In this document: positions 1-6,480 of the stretch, in pieces
Layout of the letters: every line of letters starts with the position of its first letter
Numbering within the stretch: the first letter of the stretch is position 1
Assembly (NCBI GenBank): GCA_025965755.1
Contig: JAOPWI010000074.1
Location: 1 to 7,870, forward strand
Direction of reading: 5' to 3'
DNA: 7,870 nt
Origin: Frankiales bacterium
GTDB taxonomy: Bacteria > Actinomycetota > Actinomycetes > Mycobacteriales > SCTD01
The notes under the pieces: model-generated
Database searches by the model: none
Seen by the model: the letters and a program-made list of their open reading frames with translations, nothing else
Told to the model about the DNA's origin: nothing
Position numbers and translations under genes: made by a program

Positions 1-653
<653 letters not shown>

Positions 654-655
654 CA

Positions 656-1549
656 GTGGGAGCCCAGCTCAGGGTCTACCGCCGCCGCATTCGGTCGGTG
701 CAGTCGACCAAGAAGATCACGCGCGCGATGGAGCTCATCGCCGCGTCGCGCATCGTCAAGGCGCAGCAGCGCGTGACGGCCGCCCAGCCGTACGCCAGGC
801 AGATCACCCGCGTGATCTCGGCGCTGGCGTCGCAGTCGACGGTCGACCACCCGCTCATCAGCGAGAAGCCGAACCCGTCCCGCGCCGCGATCCTGGTCAT
901 CACCAGCGACCGCGGCCTGGCCGGCGGCTACAACGCCAACGCCCTCAAGGAGGCGCGCTCCCTGGAGGAGACGCTCCGCCGCGAGGGCAAGGAGCCGGTG
1001 ACGTACGCGATCGGTCGCAAGGCCGTCGGCTACTACCGGTTCCGCGGCCGCGAGGTCGCCCAGTCGTGGACCGGCTTCTCCGAGCAGCCCCGCTACGAGG
1101 ACGCCAAGGAGGTCGCCGACACGCTCATCGGCGCCTTCATCGAGGCGACCGAGAACGGCGGAGTCGACGAGATCCACGTGGTCTACACCGAGTACGTCTC
1201 CGCGCTGACCCAGCGACCGGTCGCCAACCGGGTCCTGCCGCTGGTCGTCGAGGAGAGCGACGCCCCTCCGCCCGAGGGCGCGCTGCCGCTGTACGAGTTC
1301 GAGCCGAGCCCCGAGGCGCTGCTCGACACCCTGCTGCCGCGCTACGTCGAGACCCGCGTCTACGCCGCGCTGCTGGAGTCGGCGGCGTCGGAGTCGGCCT
1401 CCCGCCGGCGCGCCATGAAGGCCGCGACGGACAACGCCGACGAGCTCATCAAGTCGCTCACGCGAGCGGCCAACTCGGCCCGCCAGGCCGAGATCACCCA
1501 GGAGATCAGCGAGATCGTCGGCGGCGCCGCGGCGCTGACCGACGCGTGA
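656..1549 (+). CDS. atpG: ATP synthase F1 subunit gamma
   Basis: Gamma is the central rotary shaft of F1, coupling the Fo c-ring to conformational change in alpha3beta3. The 297-residue product has normal family length. The N-terminal shaft helix is recognisable (RIRSVQSTKKITRAMELIAA, residues 11-30), as are the Rossmann-like part with SDRGLAGGYN (84-93) and the C-terminal helix (about 253-293) with AMKAATDNAD and ITQEISEIVGGAAAL. The start is GTG at 656, only 2 bases after the atpA stop. The purine-rich AGAAG at the end of atpA serves as a weak ribosome site, so translational coupling with atpA is likely. The segment FIEATENGGVDEIHVVYTEY runs straight into the next strand and lacks the extra acidic loop that mycobacterial gamma subunits carry there. 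That argues against a mycobacterial source and against the loop-based latching proposed for them. Confidence 0.98.
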   Translation: MGAQLRVYRRRIRSVQSTKKITRAMELIAASRIVKAQQRVTAAQPYARQITRVISALASQSTVDHPLISEKPNPSRAAILVITSDRGLAGGYNANALKEARSLEETLRREGKEPVTYAIGRKAVGYYRFRGREVAQSWTGFSEQPRYEDAKEVADTLIGAFIEATENGGVDEIHVVYTEYVSALTQRPVANRVLPLVVEESDAPPPEGALPLYEFEPSPEALLDTLLPRYVETRVYAALLESAASESASRRRAMKAATDNADELIKSLTRAANSARQAEITQEISEIVGGAAALTDA

Positions 1550-1594
1550 CCTCCACCCCGTACGCGCACGTGACGCACCGCCAGAGACGACACA

Positions 1595-1601
1595 AGAGGG
1601 G
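1595..1601 (+). promoter_or_regulatory. Ribosome binding site of atpD
   Basis: AGAGGGG lies 6 bases before the ATG at 1608. It supports that start, in the 58-base gap between atpG and atpD, and makes atpD independently initiated rather than coupled to atpG. Confidence 0.75.
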
Positions 1602-1607
1602 CACCAC

Positions 1608-3050
1608 ATGACCGTCACCGTCCAGAACCCGTCCGGCCGCGAGTCGACCGGCGGCACCGGCCGGGTCGCCCGCGTCATCGGCCCCGTCGTCGACGTGGAG
1701 TTCCCGCCCGACGAGATGCCGGAGATCTACAACGCCCTGCACGTCGACCGCGTCCTGGGCGGCGAGACCGCCACGCTGACGCTCGAGGCGGCGCAGCACA
1801 TCGGCGACAACATGGTGCGCGCCATCTCCATGCAGCCGACCGACGGCCTGACCCGCGGCGCGCCCGTGCGGGACACCGGCGCGGCCATCTCGGTGCCCGT
1901 CGGCGACGCGACCAAGGGTCACGTCTTCAACGCCCTCGGCCAGCCGATGGACGTCGCGAGCGTGGACGCGGACACCTACTGGCCCATCCACCGTCCCTCC
2001 CCGGCGTTCGACACGCTGGAGAGCAAGACGGAGATGTTCACCACCGGCATCAAGGTCATCGACCTGCTCGCCCCGTACGTCTCCGGCGGCAAGATCGGCC
2101 TGTTCGGCGGTGCCGGCGTCGGCAAGACGGTGCTCATCCAGGAGATGATCCGCCGCGTCGCCAAGGAGTTCGGTGGCGTGTCGGTGTTCGCCGGCGTCGG
2201 CGAGCGCACCCGCGAGGGCAACGACCTGTTCGGTGAGATGACCGAGTCCGGCGTCATCAACGACACCGCGCTGGTCTTCGGCCAGATGGACGAGCCGCCG
2301 GGCACCCGCCTGCGCGTCGCGCTGTCCGCGCTGACGATGGCGGAGTACTTCCGCGACGTGCAGAAGCAGGACGTGCTGCTGTTCATCGACAACATCTTCC
2401 GCTTCACCCAGGCCGGCTCCGAGGTCTCCACGCTGCTCGGCCGCATGCCGAGCGCCGTCGGCTACCAGCCGACCCTGGCCGACGAGATGGGCGTGCTCCA
2501 GGAGCGCATCACCTCGACCCGTGGCCACTCGATCACCTCGCTGCAGGCGATCTACGTGCCGGCCGACGACATCACCGACCCGGCGCCGCACACCACGTTC
2601 ACGCACCTGGACGCCACCACGGTGCTCAGCCGCTCGATCTCCGAGCTGGGCATCTACCCGGCCGTCGACCCGCTCGACTCGACGAGCCGCATCCTGGACC
2701 CGCGCTTCATCGGTGACGAGCACTACACCGTGGCCCGCGAGGTGCAGCGCATCCTGCAGCGCTACAAGGACCTGCAGGACATCATCGCCATCCTCGGCAT
2801 CGACGAGCTGTCCGAAGACGACAAGGTGCTGGTGAACCGGGCCCGCCGCATCCAGCGCTTCCTGTCGCAGCCGTTCTTCGTCGCCGAGGCGTTCACCGGC
2901 CAGCCCGGCAAGTTCGTGCCGCTCGACGAGACGATCGCCTCCTTCAAGGCCCTCATCGCCGGCGAGTACGACCACATCCCGGAGCAGGCCTTCTTCCTGT
3001 GCGGTGGCATCGAGGACGTCGAGGCCAACGCCAAGAGGCTGAACAGCTAG
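1608..3050 (+). CDS. atpD: ATP synthase F1 subunit beta (catalytic)
   Basis: Beta carries the catalytic sites making ATP from ADP and phosphate at the cytoplasmic face of the membrane. The 480-residue product is full length. The Walker A loop GGAGVGKT is at residues 167-174, with the catalytic Glu in GER at 199. The Walker B strand LLFIDN ends with Asp261. The alpha/beta signature PAVDPLDSTSR is at 351-361, preceded by the adenine-contacting Tyr350. The DELSEED lever loop that contacts gamma and epsilon reads DELSEDD (399-405), a conservative change. The first 15 or so residues before GRVARVIGPVVDVEF form a short polar lead typical of actinobacteria. ATG at 1608 is supported by AGAGGGG six bases upstream. 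No residue needed for catalysis is missing. A strong hairpin follows 11 bases after the stop, before atpC. Confidence 0.99.
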   Translation: MTVTVQNPSGRESTGGTGRVARVIGPVVDVEFPPDEMPEIYNALHVDRVLGGETATLTLEAAQHIGDNMVRAISMQPTDGLTRGAPVRDTGAAISVPVGDATKGHVFNALGQPMDVASVDADTYWPIHRPSPAFDTLESKTEMFTTGIKVIDLLAPYVSGGKIGLFGGAGVGKTVLIQEMIRRVAKEFGGVSVFAGVGERTREGNDLFGEMTESGVINDTALVFGQMDEPPGTRLRVALSALTMAEYFRDVQKQDVLLFIDNIFRFTQAGSEVSTLLGRMPSAVGYQPTLADEMGVLQERITSTRGHSITSLQAIYVPADDITDPAPHTTFTHLDATTVLSRSISELGIYPAVDPLDSTSRILDPRFIGDEHYTVAREVQRILQRYKDLQDIIAILGIDELSEDDKVLVNRARRIQRFLSQPFFVAEAFTGQPGKFVPLDETIASFKALIAGEYDHIPEQAFFLCGGIEDVEANAKRLNS

Positions 3051-3061
3051 TACCGGCACCA

Positions 3062-3101
3062 CCGGACGGGCCGGGTTCCCACCAGGGGGCCCGGCCCGTC
3101 C
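3062..3101 (+). terminator. Strong stem-loop between atpD and atpC (terminator or attenuator candidate)
   Basis: GGACGGGCCGGG (3063-3074) is an exact inverted match to CCCGGCCCGTCC (3089-3100). The pairing continues inward through two G-U pairs and three C-G pairs to the four-base loop ACCA (3080-3083), and outward by one C-G pair (3062/3101), for 18 pairs in all. No T tract follows, so it is not a classical intrinsic terminator. It could act as a leaky terminator, an RNA-end stabiliser for the upstream atp message, or both. It lies inside the operon, 142 bases from the atpC start. Confidence 0.6.
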
Positions 3102-3120
3102 GCTGTCCAGGGGGGCCGGA

Positions 3121-3126
3121 TAGACT
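3121..3126 (+). promoter_or_regulatory. Candidate -10 element of an internal promoter for atpC
   Basis: TAGACT fits the actinobacterial TANNNT -10 pattern and is identical to the hexamer before murA in this window. It lies just after the atpD/atpC hairpin. Transcription would start near 3133 and give a leader of about 60 bases with a good ribosome site. I see no convincing -35 hexamer 16-18 bases upstream, so this remains tentative. Confidence 0.35.
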
Positions 3127-3138
3127 CGGCTCTCCCGC

Positions 3139-3158
3139 CGCGCGAGCATCCTCGCGCG
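3139..3158 (+). repeat. Inverted repeat in the atpC leader
   Basis: CGCGCGAG (3139-3146) and CTCGCGCG (3151-3158) form a perfect 8-bp stem with the loop CATC. It lies between the candidate -10 box at 3121 and the atpC ribosome site. It may stabilise the 5' end of an atpC message, or simply reflect GC-rich composition. Confidence 0.45.
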
Positions 3159-3192
3159 CGCACGCGATTCACGGCAACCGGAGGAACCCACG

Positions 3193-3561
3193 GTGGCGGA
3201 GCTCCACGTCGAGCTGGTCTCGGTCGAGCGCGAGGTCTGGAGTGGCGAGGCCGACGAGGTCATCGCCCGCACCACGGAGGGTGAGCTCGGCATCCTGCCC
3301 GGCCACGCCCCCCTGCTGGGCCAGCTCGTCGACGGCGGGACCGTCCGCATCCTGCAGTCCGGCGGCGAGATCGTGGCCGCCGTGCACGGCGGCTTCCTGT
3401 CGGTCACCGACCAGGGCGTCACCGTTCTGGCCGAGGTCGCCGAGATGGGCTCCGACGTCGATGCCGCACGGGCGCGCAGCGCGCTCGAGCGGGCCCGCAG
3501 CGCGGGCGACGCGGCCGCCGAGCGGCGGGCCGAGAGTCGGCTCCGCGCCGCCGGCCAGTAG
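3193..3561 (+). CDS. atpC: ATP synthase F1 subunit epsilon
   Basis: Epsilon links the gamma shaft to the c-ring and in many bacteria inhibits ATP hydrolysis through its C-terminal helices. The product is 122 residues, as in other actinobacteria, and shorter than the E. coli protein of about 139. The N-terminal beta-sandwich (about 1-85) has the family features GELGILPGHAPLLGQL and VHGGFLSV. The remaining part (about 88-122) is a short Ala/Arg/Glu-rich helical region, so the inhibitory arm is reduced. GTG at 3193 is chosen because GGAGGAA (3180-3186) lies 6-7 bases upstream, the strongest ribosome site in the window. Unlike the tight atpA-atpG junction, atpC is separated from atpD by 142 bases holding a hairpin and a possible promoter, so its expression may be set separately. 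The stop is TAG at 3559. Confidence 0.97.
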   Translation: MAELHVELVSVEREVWSGEADEVIARTTEGELGILPGHAPLLGQLVDGGTVRILQSGGEIVAAVHGGFLSVTDQGVTVLAEVAEMGSDVDAARARSALERARSAGDAAAERRAESRLRAAGQ

Positions 3562-3589
3562 CTCTCCCGGACCCCGGCTCGGCGCCCTC

Positions 3590-4018
3590 ATGACCCTCGA
3601 GGCCGCACTGATCGCCGCGGTGTCCCTGCTCGTCCTCATGCCGGTGACGCTCATCGCGCGCCGGCGGGTCCTGCAGCGCCGCTACGGCACGATCGACCTC
3701 AGCCTCCGGCTGCGCCGCGGCACCCGCGGGCGCGGCTGGGTGCTGGGGATCGGTCGCTTCGAGGGCGACGACCTGCAGTGGTACCGCGTCTTCTCCCTCG
3801 CCCCCCGGCCGCGGCGCACGCTGTCGCGGCGCGACCTGGAGGTGCGCGCCCGGCGCGAGCCGCGCGGCCCGGAGTCGCTGGCGCTGCTCAAGGGCGCCGT
3901 CGTGATGGAGTGCCGCTCCGGGTCCGGCCCGGTCGAGCTGGCCATGGAGGGGGGCGCCGTGACGGGCTTCCTGGCCTGGCTGGAGGCCCGCCCGCCCGGT
4001 GCGACCCTGCCCGGCTAG
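3590..4018 (+). CDS. DUF2550 family single-pass membrane protein
   Basis: This 142-residue protein has no established function. It starts with one hydrophobic helix (about residues 4-23, AALIAAVSLLVLMPVTLIA), followed at once by a basic cluster (ARRRVLQRRYG). By the positive-inside rule the rest should be cytoplasmic. The soluble part matches the DUF2550 pattern as I remember it: DLSLRLRRG, GRGWVLGIGRFEGDDLQWYRV, FSLAPRPRRTL and, near the end, GFLAWLEARPPG. Genes of this family typically follow atpC in actinobacteria (Rv1312 in M. tuberculosis), so a link to ATP synthase or the membrane is plausible but unproven. The ATG at 3590 is 28 bases after the atpC stop and gives a sensible N-terminal anchor. 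I see no clear ribosome site before it, so coupling to atpC is likely. Its TAG overlaps the stop of the convergent downstream gene. Confidence 0.88.
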   Translation: MTLEAALIAAVSLLVLMPVTLIARRRVLQRRYGTIDLSLRLRRGTRGRGWVLGIGRFEGDDLQWYRVFSLAPRPRRTLSRRDLEVRARREPRGPESLALLKGAVVMECRSGSGPVELAMEGGAVTGFLAWLEARPPGATLPG

Positions 4019-4587
4019 CGCTCGCCGCCCGGCTTCCACAGGACGTCGCCGTCCGGGTTCGCCACCCGGGCGAGGATGAACAGCAGGTCCGAGAGCCGGT
4101 TGAGGTACAGCGCCGCCTCGGCGTTGGTCGTGTCGGGCTGCTCCTCCAGCAGCGCCCAGACCGCCCGCTCGGCCCGGCGCACGACGGTGCGCGAGACGTG
4201 CAGCAGAGCCGCGCCCGGCGTGCCCCCCGGCAGGATGAAGCTGTGCAGCTTGTCCAGCCGCTCGTTCCAGGCGTCACAGGCCTGCTCGAGGCGGGCGGTG
4301 TAGTCGGGCGTCACCCGCAGCGGGGGGTAGGCCGGGTCCGGCACGACCGGCGTGCACAGGTCGGCGCCGACGTCGAAGAGCTCGTTCTGCACCCGCAGCA
4401 GCAGGGCTGACAGCTCCGTCGGCAGGCCGCCCAGCGCCAGGGCCACGCCGATCGAGGAGTTGGCCTCGTCGACATCGGCGTACGCCGCGAGCCGCAGGTC
4501 GGTCTTCCTGACCCGGCTCATGTCGCCGAGCGCGGTGGTGCCGTCGTCGCCGGTGCGGGTGTAGATGCGGGTGAGGTGGACGGCCAT
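4015..4587 (-). CDS. pduO: PduO-type ATP:cob(I)alamin adenosyltransferase
   Basis: The enzyme transfers the 5'-deoxyadenosyl group of ATP to cob(I)alamin, making adenosylcobalamin (coenzyme B12) in the cytoplasm. The 190-residue product has the expected length for a single-domain PduO/MMAB-type enzyme. The N-terminal ATP-binding motif YTRTGDDGTTALGD is at 9-22, followed by AYADVDEANSSIG (35-47). QNELFDVGADL lies at 67-77. The conserved helix with SRTVVRRAER (132-141) follows PGGTPGAALLH (120-130), and YLNRLSDLLFILAR is at 161-174. No key residue seems absent. Databases may label such genes cobO although the fold differs from the CobA/BtuR type. The ATG at 4587 is preceded by a -10-like box only 7 bases away, suggesting a leaderless message. 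The likely local client is the B12-dependent mutase at 6927. The stop codon overlaps the stop of the convergent DUF2550 gene. Confidence 0.96.
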   Translation of the reverse strand: MAVHLTRIYTRTGDDGTTALGDMSRVRKTDLRLAAYADVDEANSSIGVALALGGLPTELSALLLRVQNELFDVGADLCTPVVPDPAYPPLRVTPDYTARLEQACDAWNERLDKLHSFILPGGTPGAALLHVSRTVVRRAERAVWALLEEQPDTTNAEAALYLNRLSDLLFILARVANPDGDVLWKPGGER

Positions 4588-4600
4588 GGGCCCGACCCTA
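4588..4600 (-). promoter_or_regulatory. Candidate leaderless promoter (-10) of the adenosyltransferase gene
   Basis: Read on the - strand, TAGGGT (4600 down to 4595) fits TANNNT and ends 7 bases before the ATG. Transcription would therefore begin at, or within a base of, the start codon. No Shine-Dalgarno sequence is present in this gap, which agrees with a leaderless message. I see no strong -35 hexamer. Confidence 0.5.
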
Positions 4601-4656
4601 GGTCAGGCCCGGCCCGGGGTCGCCCGGTGCTCGCGCACAGCTGTTCCGCGGGGGAA

Positions 4657-4677
4657 CCGGCGGCGGTTGCCCGCCGG
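4657..4677. repeat. Inverted repeat over the murA -35 region
   Basis: CCGGCGG (4657-4663) and CCGCCGG (4671-4677) are exact inverted copies around a 7-base centre. They overlap the proposed -35 TTGCCC (4667-4672). A smaller dyad, GTTCC/GGAAC (4643-4647 and 4653-4657), lies just upstream. Either could be an operator, but chance dyads are common at this G+C content. Confidence 0.3.
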
Positions 4678-4699
4678 GTCGCCTCCCTAGACTGGCCGG
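4667..4699 (+). promoter_or_regulatory. Candidate leaderless promoter of murA
   Basis: TAGACT (4688-4693) ends 6 bases before the GTG at 4700, which places the expected transcription start on the start codon itself. TTGCCC (4667-4672) is a possible -35 with a 15-base spacer. No ribosome site exists between the -10 box and the GTG. Leaderless messages with this geometry are common in actinobacteria. Confidence 0.6.
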
Positions 4700-5971
4700 G
4701 TGGAGCGCTTCGTCGTGGCAGGTGGGGCCCGGCTCGCCGGCGAGGTACAGGTGACCGGCGCGAAGAACAGCGTCCTGAAGCTGATGGCGGCCGCGCTGCT
4801 GGCCGAAGGCACCACCACCCTCACCGACGTTCCGGACATTCTCGACGTCTCGATCATGAGCGAGGTGCTGCGCCGGCTGGGCTGCACCGTCGAGCGGGGC
4901 CCCGGCACGGTGGCCATCAGCGTCCCGGAGGTCCTGGGTCACGAGGCGGACTACGACCTCGTACGCCGGATGCGGGCCTCCATCGCCGTGCTCGGCCCGC
5001 TCGTTGCCCGCTGCGGCGAGGCCAAGGTCGCGCTGCCCGGCGGGGACGCCATCGGCTCGCGCGGCCTGGACTTCCACATCGCCGGGCTGACCAAGCTGGG
5101 TGCCACGGTCGAGAGCGAGCACGGCTACCTCATCGCCCGGGCGGCGCGGCTGACCGGTGCGCCGGTGTGGCTGGACTTTCCGAGCGTCGGCGCGACGGAG
5201 AACCTGCTCATGGCCGGCGTGCTGGCCAAGGGCACGACGACCATCGACAACGCCGCGCGCGAGCCGGAGATCGTCGATCTGTGCGAGTTCCTCGTCGAGA
5301 TGGGCGCGCAGATCGGCGGCATCGGCACCTCGACGCTCGAGGTCGAGGGCGTGGAGCGGCTCGCCCCGGTGGTCTCGCACGCCACCGTGCCCGACCGGAT
5401 CGTGGCCGGCACCTACGCGGTCGCCGCGGTGATGACCCAGGGTGACGTGCTCGTGCGGCACGGCCGGGCGGCCCACCTGGAGATCGCGCTCGACAAGCTG
5501 GTCAGCGCCGGCGCCACGGTCGACCTGGAGGCCGACGGCTTCCGGGTCCGCATGGACCGCCGGCCGACGTCGGTCGACGTGGTGACGCTGCCCTATCCGG
5601 GCTTTCCCACGGACCTGCAGCCGATGGTGCTGGCGCTCAACGCGGTCGCCGAGGGCACCGCGATGATCACCGAGAACGTCTTCGAGGCGCGCTGGATGTT
5701 CGTCAACGAGCTGTCCCGGCTGGGTGCGGACGTGCGCACCGACGGCCACCACGCCGTCGTCCGCGGCCGACCCCGGCTGGCCGGAGCGCCGGTGCGCGCC
5801 CACGACATCCGGGCCGGTGCGGCGCTGGTGCTGGCCGGGCTGGTCGCGGAGGGCACGACCGAGGTCGGGGACGTCCACCACGTGGACCGCGGCTACCAGG
5901 ACTTCGTGGCCTCGCTGACGCGGCTGGGAGCCGACGTGCGGCGCGAGACGGTGCCGGAGGACCCGTTCTGA
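4700..5971 (+). CDS. murA: UDP-N-acetylglucosamine 1-carboxyvinyltransferase (MurA), Cys-to-Asp variant
   Basis: MurA transfers enolpyruvate from phosphoenolpyruvate to UDP-GlcNAc, the first committed cytoplasmic step of peptidoglycan synthesis. The product is 423 residues, full length for the family. Landmarks fall almost exactly at E. coli numbering: Lys22-Asn23 in TGAKNS, Asp305 in FPTDLQ, Arg371 in DIRAG and Arg397 in DRGYQ. The catalytic-loop position, Cys115 in E. coli, reads LPGGDAIGSRGLD here, so the residue is Asp116. The codon GAC at 5045-5047 is unambiguous. Asp at this site keeps MurA active but prevents the covalent attack by fosfomycin, as known for M. tuberculosis MurA; intrinsic fosfomycin tolerance is therefore expected. 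The GTG start at 4700 is set by the conserved N-terminus (MERFVVAGGARLAGEVQVTG) and by the -10 box six bases upstream. The divergent neighbour is the adenosyltransferase. The stop lies one base from the end of the convergent small membrane gene. Confidence 0.98.
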   Translation: MERFVVAGGARLAGEVQVTGAKNSVLKLMAAALLAEGTTTLTDVPDILDVSIMSEVLRRLGCTVERGPGTVAISVPEVLGHEADYDLVRRMRASIAVLGPLVARCGEAKVALPGGDAIGSRGLDFHIAGLTKLGATVESEHGYLIARAARLTGAPVWLDFPSVGATENLLMAGVLAKGTTTIDNAAREPEIVDLCEFLVEMGAQIGGIGTSTLEVEGVERLAPVVSHATVPDRIVAGTYAVAAVMTQGDVLVRHGRAAHLEIALDKLVSAGATVDLEADGFRVRMDRRPTSVDVVTLPYPGFPTDLQPMVLALNAVAEGTAMITENVFEARWMFVNELSRLGADVRTDGHHAVVRGRPRLAGAPVRAHDIRAGAALVLAGLVAEGTTEVGDVHHVDRGYQDFVASLTRLGADVRRETVPEDPF

Positions 5972-5972
5972 G

Positions 5973-6302
5973 TCAGCGGCTGACCAGGCTGCTGGCGCGG
6001 GCGGCGTCGGCGGCGAAGACCAGAACGGCCAGCCCGCCGCCGGCCGAGGCGGCGACGGTGCCGCGGATGCCCGCGGCGCGCAGCACCTCCCTGAGCAGGT
6101 CGGCGTCCTCCTGGGTGCGCACCACCGCGACGGGGACCAGCAGGCCGTAGTCGCCGGCCGCCTGCGCCCGGGCGCGCTGCTGGGCGACCCGCTGGTCGCG
6201 CGAGCTGGTCGAGAAGACCCAGCGGCACATCAGCACGATCAGCCCCAGGGCGACGGCGGCCACCAGCGGGCCGAGCAGGAAGTGGTAGCTGGAGACGATC
6301 AC
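5973..6302 (-). CDS. Small membrane-anchored protein with DUF2007-like soluble part, function unknown
   Basis: With the GTG at 6302 the product is 109 residues. The frame stays open further upstream, but that part is antisense to the STAS gene and has no ribosome site. The GTG at 6302 has GAAGGG 6 bases before it and gives a clean membrane anchor. Residues about 8-30 (FLLGPLVAAVALGLIVLMCR) form one transmembrane helix. A charged, coiled-coil-like linker follows (SRDQRVAQQRARAQ), then a compact domain (about 53-109) with RTQEDADLLREVLRAAGIRG and GGGLAVLVFAADAARASSLV. That layout, a helix for choosing a pair of ligands or partners followed by a strand-rich end with a VFxxDxxxA element, resembles the DUF2007 (putative signal-transducing protein) family; the assignment is from pattern memory and tentative. 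It converges on murA with one base between and diverges from the STAS gene. Confidence 0.7.
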   Translation of the reverse strand: MIVSSYHFLLGPLVAAVALGLIVLMCRWVFSTSSRDQRVAQQRARAQAAGDYGLLVPVAVVRTQEDADLLREVLRAAGIRGTVAASAGGGLAVLVFAADAARASSLVSR

Positions 6303-6308
6303 GCCGGA

Positions 6309-6314
6309 CCCTTC
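6309..6314 (-). promoter_or_regulatory. Ribosome binding site fixing the start of the small membrane protein
   Basis: Read on the - strand this is GAAGGG, 6 bases before the GTG at 6302. It favours this start over the longer open frame reaching to 6686. Confidence 0.55.
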
Positions 6315-6469
6315 GTCGCAGGACCTGCCCAGTGTGGCAGCCGGCGGCCCGGCGCGCCTCGCGAGAATCGGCCCCCGGCTGTGGGACGAACGACCCGACG
6401 CCGAGGCAACCGATCCGTCGCCGCGAGCGTCTACCGGAGCAGGGGCTGACCAGGACGGTCGGCCCGGGC

Positions 6470-6474
6470 AGGAG
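6470..6474 (+). promoter_or_regulatory. Ribosome binding site fixing the STAS gene start
   Basis: AGGAG lies 6 bases before the ATG at 6481. The frame is open upstream to 6334, but that part has no ribosome site and no resemblance to the domain. Confidence 0.7.
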
Positions 6475-6480
6475 ACGGAC

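Larger units (their letters stand above)
6303..6480. other. Divergent intergenic region between small membrane protein and STAS gene
   Basis: These 178 bases separate two divergent starts and should hold both promoters. I find ribosome sites at each end. The only TA step I see in the region is near 6432, read as TACCGG on the + strand and TAGACG on the - strand, so there is no clear housekeeping -10 box for either gene. An alternative sigma factor or transcription from elsewhere is possible. I see no gene in it. Confidence 0.6.

Noticed and set aside
1506..3422. Very long open frame of 638 codons on the - strand, antisense to atpD and atpC
   Set aside because: It lies opposite well-conserved ATP synthase genes. 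Its product is dominated by Arg, Gly, Ala, Asp and Val repeats from reading high-GC codons backwards, and it has no domain pattern.
2999..3589. N-terminal extension of the DUF2550 frame back into atpD
   Set aside because: It overlaps all of atpC and the end of atpD in another frame. The family begins with the membrane helix found right after the ATG at 3590.
4598..5881. 427-codon open frame on the - strand opposite murA
   Set aside because: Antisense shadow of murA with biased composition. It also runs through the murA promoter region.
6334..6480. N-terminal extension of the STAS protein
   Set aside because: The extra 49 residues look like translated spacer and have no ribosome site; the ATG at 6481 has AGGAG at the right distance.
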